Below are positions 22,309-32,424 of a stretch of 64,000 nucleotides of DNA, piece by piece. Below the pieces are notes generated by a model that saw nothing but the letters and a program-made list of their open reading frames with translations, ran no database searches and was not told the DNA's origin. The stretch spans positions 5,288,350 through 5,352,349 of the forward strand of contig CM040452.1 in NCBI GenBank assembly GCA_022749755.1. Reading direction: 5' to 3'. The number at the start of each line of letters is the position of its first letter. Within the stretch, counting starts at the first letter, position 1. The translations under genes and the position numbers were made by a program. The stretch comes from Azadirachta indica (lineage: Eukaryota > Streptophyta > Magnoliopsida > Sapindales > Meliaceae).

Positions 22309-24014
22309 ATGTCTTCCAAGTTTGCCACCAGATTAAGCAAAATGCAGCAAAATTTTCAGTATCTATCCTCAGGAATTTTGTGTAAATCTCTAGCAATTTC
22401 AGGTCTAGTTCTCATTCTTTTTCTTCACCTTCTTGTCTAACAATCTTTACAAACTTTCTCATTCTGATTTCTCTCAACAATTTAAAGTAATATGACCTGC
22501 AACTTCACATGGTACTAATAATTCAAGTTCTTCTCCTACCGATATTAGCCATATTGTTTTCAGCATTGCTGGAACCGTAAAACGGTTGAAACACAGAAAG
22601 GCTTACATAGAAGCATGGTGGAGACCAAATATAACCAGGGTTTATATCTTTTTAGGCAGATTTCCTTCTAAAGAATTCTTACCTTGGCCTTCTTCTTCTC
22701 CTCCTTTTCGTGTCAATGAAGACATCAGTCAACTGAAAGCATACAAGAAAATCAGGGAATCGTTTCCAATGCGACTGTTTAAAACGATTTTGGAGACTTT
22801 TAGAGAGGGAGATAAAGATGTGAGATGTGGTATGTAATGGCTGATGATGACACTATTCTGTTTGTAAATAACTTGGTCGAAGTTCTGTCGAAATATGATC
22901 ACACGCTGTCTCTTTACATTGGGACAAATTCCGACTGTATTACTTCAAATTTTTATGCTTCTTTTAATATGGCATTTGGGGGAGCTGGGTATGCATTGAG
23001 TTATCGTCTTATCGAAGCATTGGCTGCAAAGTTCGATACCTATGTGGAGAATACCAGAATGTGCGTGCCAGTGATTTAATGTTGTTCTCGTGCTTGGCAG
23101 ATTTCGGAGTTTCCCTGACAGCTGAGAAGGGTTGTCACCAGGTTATGATCTTGCTTTAATGATTGTTTCAAACTCTGCAATTCAAAACGCATTTACTTAA
23201 TTAAAAGAACAGAAGGGTATTACTTTTCATGGCATGAATTTCTCACCGGCTAACACCAATTTGTATTGCCAATTGCAGATTGATCTACACAATGAGATTT
23301 CTGTCCTCCTATCAGCTCATCCAAATAGAGTCTAGTCATCTCCCTCCACCATCTCGACTTCATAAGTCCGATCTTCCCCTCTATGAATCGTTCTGAATCC
23401 ATAAACCAACTGATGGAGGCATCCAAAGTTGACCCTGCCCGTCTTTTAACAACAAACCATCTGCTACCACCAGCAAAGAAATTAGTCTTTCTGCATCTCC
23501 TGGGGCTACTCAACACATATATACGAAAATATATTGTCTCGAAAGTTTCTAATGGAACCCCTCGAAACATTCCGGCCATGGTGGAGGAATGCTAAGCCAC
23601 CACTTTACATGTCCAACACTCGGATTCTGAATAAAAATCCATGTGAAGCACCCCATGTTTTTTTCTTTCATTCCATAGAGAATTCAACAGAAAACCAAGT
23701 TCTTACAACTTACATCCGGCCATCACCGCAAAATCTGACGCCCTGTTTGAACAATGCTAATGTTTCTGCAGATTTCATCCACAAAATTCAAGTATTTTCT
23801 CCAGCAACAGCAAACAAGAAGGTGAGTATCCATAACATCTTACTATTTTCAGCATTGATATTATTGACAAGACTATAGAACATGAAATGGTCCTTGTATT
23901 GTATGTATCTTCCAGACGGGAATAACTGAATGATGCGATGTTCAGGACATGGCTGACAGGAATGTTACTGATATCAAGCTAAGGGCGTGTACAAAAGACG
24001 AAATCTTTCCCTGA
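22309..24014 (+). pseudogene. GT31/DUF604 glycosyltransferase, type 2, copy F (dead)
   Basis: Exon 1 22309-23141, exon 2 23279-23821, exon 3 23916-24014. The start ATG survives. Damage: a frameshift within the membrane anchor near 22415; TGA replacing the Trp codon near 22493; loss of about 12 bp of the Ser-rich stretch near 22530; a 2-nt insertion just before the DDD motif near 22826; changes near 23050 that end the frame early; an insertion with a stop in exon 2 near 23325; a further base inserted near 23450; and in exon 3 the TGA at 23931-23933 that is shared with copy D. The splice sites look intact. Copy F is convergent with the dead RER4 copy, 342 bp away. Confidence 0.9.
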
Positions 24015-25891
24015 ACTCGATTCAAATTTTTGGTGCTCAGCAGCAACAGGAGTTAAATTGCAATAGCACCACCCGCATGAATATGTAGGAAGTAGAAAAG
24101 GCTGAAAGAATTAGGAACCACATGGCAACATTCATATTACAAAAAGTGTAGAGATGATGTCCAATCTGGACATATGTAGAACCCAATTGGGGACAAACAG
24201 AAAATTATGGAATTATATGAAAAAATCGACTTCCGGAAAATCTTGACTGATTGGCAAAAAAAATATTACAATTTCGGCTTTGTCATGACTAACTCCAAAT
24301 TCCCACATGTATACCTACTTATGTTGCTAACAACAGCTTCAGAATTCAAAACTCATCATTCTTCAGATAACACCTTCTCCTCAGGAGCCTTTTGAAGTCC
24401 TATAAAACGAGCATAATCCACCAACCTGCAAAAGTGAAATTGAAATTTATTAGCAGTGACTCACAGTGGAAGGTTATCCCTGGTGCTGAACTTTCAGAAG
24501 GACAGAGAGAATTTTACAACAATGAACCCAAGTATGTGTTGCCTGTTCGAATGGAAAGCAAATTGCAATGAGCATGAGCTTGTGCTGGTGCAGTAAAGGC
24601 TCCAAAATCCGCTGTTCGATAACATCTGCCAGTGTTTGGTTCCTGTTGAACACAGTAATAGTGTAACAAAAGTATTTCAACAGTGTGTAGCCTTCAAATA
24701 AAAATATACCACGAGGAAAAGGAGACAGAACATTTATTAGGAAACATTTGCGCAACTGAAGGAAATGAGTAGCATTCCATTATGGTCAATGTGCTATATT
24801 TTTTATGTCTATTTGGTTTCACTTAGACATATAAGTTTTTTTAACTTTCTGCAGTTACATATATACTATTTCTTAACAGAGATGGTGCATAACCATTGGT
24901 CAATTAACCATTTATTTCAATTTACTTATGAGTTCTGAAAATTCCTATGACTCTCATGATTTGAGGCAACTAAAAACCCGAAGGTTCAGTCACCTTACTC
25001 CCTAGCTGTATATTTTACTTAAAAATGTAAACTCTACAGTTTCCTCTCCCAGTATTATGCCACATAAGAAGATATATGCAGAGTTTGAATTTTTCTTACG
25101 TATAGCCATTGGTAATTTATGCCGCTTAGCCCTAATTAAAGGTACATGAACAGTCATTGCACAGAAAATATACATCTTACATATCCAGTGGTGCGTGAAA
25201 ATACTCAATATTAACTGAGAAAAGGGCTTCAGGCTGCATATCATCCCAAAAGTATTTCATATAAAAGTTATGCATCTCGTGTGATATCAACATTAAAGAC
25301 AAACAAAATAGAAAAAGCAATTCAGCTATTATCATACCCTGTGTTTAAACAAAGTGATCCTCATTAGAAACAGCATACCTGAGGTTGCTAGAAATTGCCA
25401 TGTAGACACCATATGAAACACTGGTGGAAAGTATAGGCACATTTTCAACTTCACCACCAGAAGTCTTATCTATACAGTCTTCCGTGCATTGATCAAGGCA
25501 TTCGTCACAGCTGTACCAACCTGAGACAAAGTTAAATTCCATTAACTGCAAGCAAATCCATATTTCAGATTTTGAATTGAATAAATTACAACATATGGAC
25601 AAGAACATATTTTAACAGATGTTGAATCATAAAAGCTATGGCATTACTCAGTAATAAGCATCAACAAGTTTATGTCGCTGAGTATTTTTAACCTCTTTAC
25701 TGAAGAAAATAAACATATGGAAACCATTACAGCCAAAACTGAAAATATATGGCACGAAGACAACTTCTATAGCACATCAGAATATTTCAGGTTGTTGCCC
25801 AGCATTTGATAGACATCAGCAATAACACCGCACCTGAAAACACAAAGGAATGCATGTAGGTGTTAGGCTCTCTGAAATCAGAAAAGCATAA

Positions 25892-26171
25892 TGTCACGCG
25901 CCCAGCGGAAAGGCACGTGCGGCACCCTCGTAGACCCCCATGTCGAGGGTAAGCCTTGTTATCCCGTCGCATATTCAACTGGTTTCGGCCTACCTTGGCC
26001 TCATCAGGAGGACGGCTTCAGTCCCCGACCAGTTCGGGCAGGGGTGGTCTAAGTCCCCTCTACATGATAGCCCTTGAGACTGAAGCCGACTTTGCACCAT
26101 GAAACATCAATGTGCTTGAGTTGTCACACCCCAGCACACCCAGCCAACATGCGATCTTTCGTGCCGTGACA
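25892..26171 (-). repeat. LTR of the TRIM element (3' LTR in element orientation)
   Basis: 280 bp, TGTCACG...CGTGACA. It differs from its partner at a C/T near 25938 and a G/A near 26020, both transitions. Confidence 0.93.
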
Positions 26172-26635
26172 TTCTCCACCACCGAAAATCGTGCACGTCC
26201 TCGTGCACGCGGCCATCTTCAAATTTTTCGCCAGCTCAATTGGTAGACCATCGAGGTCCTACCCTGCATGCCGCTCCACTCCATAACGCCCATCTCCTCC
26301 GGGCTAAGGAGACTCCCATAAAGAGAACACGATAACACCACGTCGTGCGGGCACGCCATCCTCGACGTACGGTGGTAGCAGTGCTTGGCGTAGATGAGGC
26401 GCTATGCGGTTGCCTTTCAAACCACAATGCTCATCTTCCCCCCCAGGAAGATCCCCATACCGCAGGACACAACATTGTGCGAGCACGCCCACATTCGAGG
26501 CTGCGTGGCGAAGGGTCACACAATAGACACCCCGTTTTCCCTCGCCCAATCTTACGGGCTAATATCCTCGGCCATCTCGGTGGATTCCCACAGGAGTCAG
26601 GAACGTAGCGAGATTTTGCGGAAATTCTCGTTCCT

Positions 26636-26647
26636 GCTCTGATACCA
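26636..26647 (-). other. Primer-binding site for initiator tRNA-Met
   Basis: The complement reads TGGTATCAGAGC, placed two bases after the LTR on the - strand. It fixes the orientation of the element. Confidence 0.9.
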
Positions 26648-26649
26648 TC

Positions 26650-26929
26650 TGTCACGCGCCCAGCGGAAAGGCACGTGCGGCACCCTCGTAGACCTCCATG
26701 TCGAGGGTAAGCCTTGTTATCCCGTCGCATATTCAACTGGTTTCGGCCTACCTTGGCCTCATCAGGAGGACGGCTTCAGTCCCCAACCAGTTCGGGCAGG
26801 GGTGGTCTAAGTCCCCTCTACATGATAGCCCTTGAGACTGAAGCCGACTTTGCACCATGAAACATCAATGTGCTTGAGTTGTCACACCCCAGCACACCCA
26901 GCCAACATGCGATCTTTCGTGCCGTGACA
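26650..26929 (-). repeat. LTR of the TRIM element (5' LTR in element orientation)
   Basis: 280 bp, nearly identical to 25892-26171; followed by the target duplication ataa at 26930-26933. Confidence 0.93.
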
Positions 26930-29778
26930 ATAAGCTCATGCTTATCATAATTGGATTCCACAGCTATATAAACAAATATTTAGGCAAAAGCCAGAGCACT
27001 GTCAGGAACTTTGAAGTCCATATGATAGCTACAAACTTAAAACTTCAATTACAAAAGAAAGGCGAAAATAGACTTGCAGTAACTTATTCACTGTTTCAAA
27101 GTTGTAACTCAAAAAAATATAACAAAGCCTTTTCTTTGTTAAATCTCTGTTCACCGATTCTGGCAGAGCAAAATCGTCTTTTAGCTATAGCATAAAGTAA
27201 TCATCTTTATAGCTAGGCAAAACCTTAAATAAAGCATGTGGATTTACTCACAAGCCTCATGTTTTGAGAAATGAGACACCAATAATATCTCATAAGACTT
27301 GTAGTTGATTCTGATCAATACAACCACTTTGAACCTTCTGGATTAGATAGCAAAACTTTAAGAGGCCAAAGGAAAGTGGACGCATCCTTACACGTAAAAC
27401 TGTTTGCGTGCGCATGTAGAGAAACAGAGGAATGAAAGCTTTGAGTTAGACCTCAATAAGCACTCAACAACTTTGAGGACAACAAAAGACCTTATGTCAA
27501 ATGGCTTCCGGTAAGTTTTGATTGTATTGTTGTTTCAAAGCATGTCAAGTGCCTGCACATATTTCTAATTGAGAATAAAAGCATTCTCTAGGCTACCATA
27601 AAGAGAAATAAACAGTGTAAAGAAAAAGAAGCATAATTTTAAATCAAAGAACCCGCTAAGAGAAAAATAATAACATACCAGCGTTGAAGTCGTGCCAACA
27701 GCAAAAAGTTCGCCCTATTACGCTGCATAACACATATAGATAATACAAAATGTAAGATTTACAATTCACACTAAATTTAAAATCTCCAATAAAACATATG
27801 CAATAGATTAGAATATTTCCTTGCAGCTATGAAACCTAATCTCTGCAACAAGGAATATGAAGTTCCGGGGAGCGCCACCTGTACAGAATGCAAAAACCAG
27901 ATAACTCTGCAGTTTGTATTCTCAGAGAAAAAAGAAAAAAAAATGCTGCAGAATCTGGATGATATGGAACCTGAAATGCGTTAAGTGGACAGTTGTAGAA
28001 GAATTTGGATATAGGACTGGCATTGAGGGCAATAGGTGATTAGAGAGAGACGGTAGGAGCAGGAAGATAAACTAGCATGAAATCTGCAATTATGGCCATT
28101 ACCTAAGAGAAAAAGAAATAAGAAACTTAAATGATTAAGGTAACATTAAGTGTATGCACAAACAATCCCAAATATAATTGGCTTTAAAAATAGCTTGTCC
28201 AGTGAAGATGATGACATTGTGATTATTGCAACCATGGTTTACAGAAAACATTATTGTTTCTCAACTAAGATGATTCCAAGGACTTTGTCTAAACAAACAT
28301 CTTTTTAGTCTTTCTCAAAAGACACTTGGTTAATTAATTTAGGACGGAAATTTTGCACATGAAGACCAATCTAAAGGTACTGATAAACTAATATTCAGAA
28401 ATACCATATTAATTTTTTTGCATAAAAACATATTCTTATGCTTTTCATCAATTAACCTAAAATTGCAACCAGCCAGAGAAATCGTCTTATCTCAACATAA
28501 AAAACGGCATCCAAAGATACCCAATTGCATGGAACATGCAAAAAAAATGGAAACTGAAATTATACTTGCTGCTAAGTAATATCAACCTTGCAGAAAGAAC
28601 AAACAATAAACTTGCAAATCAATATGAATCGAATATGATTGAAAAGAACCATAACACATCCGGAAAAACAATTTCTAGCTCCTTCAAGAAATTTTCTCTT
28701 CGCCAATCATACTCCGCAGCAGTCTTGAAATTTTAAAAGGAAAGAAAAGAAATAAAATGTGTTCAGATATATGTTCAAGGCCTGAATAAAATGCGAAACA
28801 TCTGAGAGACAGAGAGATCAAAGTCATGTATAATAGTACGTATCTAACAAAACAACGATTCCAGTTTAGCCAGACTGCAAATCAATGACAGAGACAGTTC
28901 TTTACTGAGACATCCCATAGATTTCACAGCTCCAAACGAGTTGTTTTACCAGTCTATCCAGGTTACTAACCATGAATTATGAACTGACAGTAGGAAATAT
29001 TTAGGCACTAAGAAGTCACATATTGGCAATATACAAGGTCATAAACTCTGCTGAAGCCGGCACAACTCACCCCGACTTCATTTAAGTCAAAAAATCAATA
29101 TCATCTCTCCTCAATATACATGTTTATTTCATGTGATTAGTTAACATCCATCAGAGAAAAAGACATTCTGAAAACATTCTCGGCTAAATCCATTCAGCTA
29201 TTAGATAATTTGTTATGTTTCATCCAAAACCATCTCGAGGTTGTTTCATCCATAGTTCTGAGTTCAAACCCAAAACCAAAAATTCTAATATAACCAAGAC
29301 ATGGCATCAAAATAATACAACAAAATTAAGTCAACGAATAAAAAATGGTTTAAACTCCCGGTGGCCTAACACTCTGTATTTATCGTATCCTGCTGCGTGA
29401 ATTAATCAAATTTTACTCCTTTATCGATAAAATTTTCATAAACTTTGAAACTTGGACTAGTATTCCTCATCAGAGCAATCCATTGATGACTAATAAAAAC
29501 AACTTCAAAATAAATATGTAAAATAAATAAAAATCAGACCTTGGTAAAAACACCAACACGGCATTCTATGAAAACTGTAGTGAAGAAAAGATCATCCGCC
29601 AATAATCTCTCCTTGAACCCCACCAAACTGCATCAATCAATTGAACAACCCAGACTTCTCAAGCTCAAAATACCTGGTTAAAACCGTCCGGGAATCCTCC
29701 CATCCGTGATCGCCGCCAAGTCCTTCGGCAAAGTCTCCAACGAATCTTTTCTCTTCCGCTAGCACCATCTTGGCTTCT

Positions 29779-30309
29779 GATGAATTGATAATGTGAATGC
29801 AGTCTAATCCACTTTAAATGGATTTAAACTTCTTAATTCAACCCCATCCACTGATCCACCAAATCTACTAAAAAGTATATTGAGTTAGACCAGATCGGAT
29901 TGAATTAGATTGGATTTTGAACAACCATAATTTACAGTTATAGATACTTCATACATAATTGGAATAAAATGAACACAAAGTATACCATTAAGCTAAGTTC
30001 CCAACATACTTTCTGCTAGCATCATGAATAACGTTCGAGAAATTTTCCCTGAAATATGGCTCAAGTCCATTAGCAACTAAAACATGCCTTAAAGTAACTG
30101 TTTTGTTATAATATTATCATTTTACCTCACGAAATTAATGCTTTAAACCCACTTTATTAACTTGTGTTTCGAGAAAGGTTCTAGTAGATAACATGCATGA
30201 TCACATCCAATGGCAAACCCCAAAAAAGGGAAAAACGACAACCCATGAACCCCTTTTTGGTTAAAAAAAATTAATAAATTGATTCCTTTTGTGCATATTT
30301 GTTTAGATC
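29779..30309 (+). other. 5' flank of type 2 copy G
   Basis: Two parts. 29779-29945 is a degenerate segment rich in atcca/tggat-type words that loosely resembles the outer foldback arm. From about 29945 the conserved type 2 5' flank begins (gaataaaatgaacacaaag; tcattttacctcacgaaatt), as before B, D and F. No gene is seen. Confidence 0.45.
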
Positions 30310-30351
30310 ATGCCCATTTTCAGTCTCTTCCAAGTTTTGTTCATTCTCTGA
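30310..30351 (+). promoter_or_regulatory. Short upstream ORF before intact type 2 copy G
   Basis: Thirteen codons (MPIFSLFQVLFIL) ending in TGA at 30349-30351, one base before the main ATG at 30353. It is nearly identical to the frames before D and F. If the transcript starts upstream of it, it would be translated first and could lower or gate translation of the GT31 frame (inference). Confidence 0.45.
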
Positions 30352-30352
30352 A

Positions 30353-32046
30353 ATGTCTTCCAAGTATGCCATCAGATTAAGCAAAATGCAGCAAAATTTT
30401 CAGTATCCATCCTCAGGAATTTTGTGTAAATCTCTAGCAATTTCAGGTCTAGTTCTCTTCTTTTTCTACACCTTGTTTAACAATCTTTACAATCTTTCTC
30501 ATTCTGATTTCCATCAACAATTTAAAGTAATATGGCCGGCAGTTACACATGGTACTGATAGTTCCAGTTCTTCCAATATGACATCTCCTACCAATATTAG
30601 CCATATTGTTTTCAATGTTGCTGGAACTGTAAAAGGGTTGAAATACAGAAAGGCTTACATTGAAGCATGGTGGAGACCAAATATAACAAGGGGTTATCTC
30701 TTTTTAGACAGATTTCCTTCTAAAGAATTCTTACCATGGCCTTCATCTTCTCCTCCTTTTCGTATCAACGAAGACATCAGTCGAGAGAAAGCATACGAGA
30801 AAATCAGGAAATCGTTTCAAATTCGAGTGTTTCGAACGATTTTGGAGACGTTTAGAGAGGGAGATAAAGATGTGAGATGGTATGTAATGGCTGATGATGA
30901 CAGTATTCTGTTTGTAGATAACTTGGTCGAAGTTCTGGCGAAATATGATCACACTCAGTCTTTTTACATTGGAACAAATTCTGACTGTGTAACTTCAAAT
31001 TTTTATGCTTCTTTTAATATGGCATTTGGGGGAGCTGGGTATGCGTTAAGTTATCCTCTTGTCGAAGCATTGACTGCAAAGTTTGATACATGTATGGAGA
31101 AATACCAAAACTTGTATGCCAGTGATCTAATGTTGTACTCGTGCTTGGCAGATTTCGGAGTTTCCCTGACACCTGAGAAGGGTTTTCACCAGGTGATGAA
31201 CTTGCTTTAATGATTGCTTTCAAACTTTGCATTTGAAAAAAAAAAAACTGGTAGTACTTTTCTTGGCATGAGTTTCTCACAAGCTAACTTTTACTTGTAT
31301 TGACAATTACAGATTGATCTACACAATGACATTTCTGGTCTTCTGTCAGCTCATCCGCAGACTCCTGTCATCTCCATCCACCATCTTGACTTCATAAGTC
31401 CGATCTTCCCTTCTATGAGTCGTTCTGAGTCCATAAACCATCTGATGGAGGCAGCAAAAGTTGACCACTCGCGTCTTTTACAACAAACCATCTGCTACCA
31501 CCAGCAAAGAAACTGGTCTTTTTCCGTCTCTTGGGGCTACTCAACACATATATACGAAAATATATTGTCTCGAAACTTTCTAATGAAACCCCTCGAAACA
31601 TTTCGGCCATGGTGGAGGAACACTAAGCCACCTCTTTACATGTTCAACACACGGATATTGAACAAAAATCCATGTGAAGCACCCCATGTTTTTTCCTTTC
31701 ATTCCATAGAGAATTCAACAGAAAACCAAGTTCTTACAACTTACATCCGAGCATCACCGCGAAATCTGATGCCCTGTTTGAACAATGATAATGTTTCTGC
31801 AGATTTTATCCACAAAATTGAAGTATTTTCTCCAGCAACAGCACACAAGAAGGTGAGTATCCATACCATCTTACTATTATTAGCATTCATATTATTGACA
31901 TGATTATAGAATATAAAATGATCCTTTTTATTGTATGTATCTTGCAGACAAGAACGACTGAATGCTGCGATGTTGAGGACATGGCTGACAGGAATGTCAC
32001 TGATATCAAGTTACGGGCGTGCAGAAAAGATGAAATCATTTCCTAA
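30353..32046 (+). CDS. GT31/DUF604 glycosyltransferase, type 2, copy G (intact)
   Basis: The only intact type 2 gene here: exons 30353-31192, 31313-31852 and 31948-32046, phase 0, encoding 492 residues. Start MSSKYAIRLSKMQQ; a second in-frame Met follows at residue 12. The signal anchor is about residues 22-47, followed by a Ser-rich stem (SSSSSNMTSPTNISH). Catalytic landmarks: FLPWPSSSPPFRIN near 127-139, DDD at 181-183 in WYVMADDDSILF, NMAFGGAGYALSYPLVEAL, and EKGFHQ at the end of exon 1. The C-terminal tail is TTECCDVEDMADRN...LRACRKDEIIS. By family it is a Golgi beta-1,3-type glycosyltransferase of unknown substrate. It is convergent with intact RER4, with 378 bp between stop codons. From memory, Arabidopsis At5g12460 (DUF604) neighbours At5g12470 (RER4), so G probably keeps the ancestral position. 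Confidence 0.94.
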
Positions 32047-32424
32047 ATTAGATTCAAAATTTTGATGCTCAGTAACAAGAGTTAAATTGCAATAGCACCA
32101 CCGGCATGAATCTACGTACGAAGTAGAAACAGCTGAAAGAAGTAGGCACCACAGGGTAACATTCATATAGAAAAGTGTAGAGATGACGTCTAATCTGGAA
32201 ATATGTAGAACCCAACTGGGGACAGACACAAAATTATGGAATCACATGAAAAAATTGACTTCCAGAAAATGTCGGCTGATTGCAAAAAAAACTACAATTT
32301 TGGCTTTATCATAACTAATTCCAAATTCCCAGCACGTATAGATATTCAAGAAAACTTATCATTGATTGATATCTTGTACCTACTTATCTAGCTAACAACA
32401 GCTTCAGACTTTCAAAACTCATTA

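Larger units (their letters stand above)
25892..26929 (-). mobile_element. TRIM-type LTR retroelement, 1,038 bp, inserted in RER4 pseudogene intron 5
   Basis: Two 280-bp direct repeats (25892-26171 and 26650-26929) begin TGTCACG and end CGTGACA, the TG...CA ends of LTRs. They differ at only two positions by eye. Reading on the - strand, two bases after the LTR ending at 26650 comes TGGTATCAGAGC (complement of 26636-26647), the classic plant primer-binding site for initiator tRNA-Met; a purine-rich GGTGGTGGAGAA lies just before the other LTR (complement of 26172-26183). The internal region (26172-26649, 478 bp) has only short frames and no gag or pol, so the element is non-autonomous. The direct repeat ataa flanks it (25888-25891 and 26930-26933), and the intact RER4 paralog has the unoccupied site aaagcataagctcatgc near 34185. 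The element is much more GC-rich than its surroundings. Confidence 0.93.
24356..29778 (-). pseudogene. RETICULATA-RELATED 4-like gene, second copy (dead, TRIM insertion)
   Basis: All eight exons are traceable on the - strand: exon 1 (3' part only) 29540-29778, exon 2 28655-28723, exon 3 27971-28102, exon 4 27825-27878, exon 5 27679-27722, exon 6 25379-25520, exon 7 24518-24642, exon 8 24356-24425. The start codon and chloroplast-targeting region are missing beyond 29778. Damage: stops in the remaining exon 1; a stop in exon 3 (CTC TAA where the intact copy encodes Leu-Arg); the exon 2 donor changed from GT to TT; the exon 4 donor changed to GC; 1-nt losses in exons 5 and 7; a 2-nt gain in exon 6. 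Intron 5 carries the TRIM element at 25892-26929. It is paralogous to 32425-36833 throughout, including introns. Confidence 0.9.

Noticed and set aside
26236..26736. Several overlapping frames of 63-101 residues on both strands in a GC-rich patch
   Set aside because: They fall inside the TRIM element; the number of frames reflects GC content, and none shows a known domain.
25892..26929. Cassandra-type TRIM with a 5S RNA-like LTR
   Set aside because: The LTR does not contain the 5S rRNA internal promoter words expected for that family.
30743..30952. Antisense frames opposite GT31 exon 1 (also near 5060, 13846, 17913)
   Set aside because: They recur only because the sense exons are conserved; they are shadows of the coding strand.
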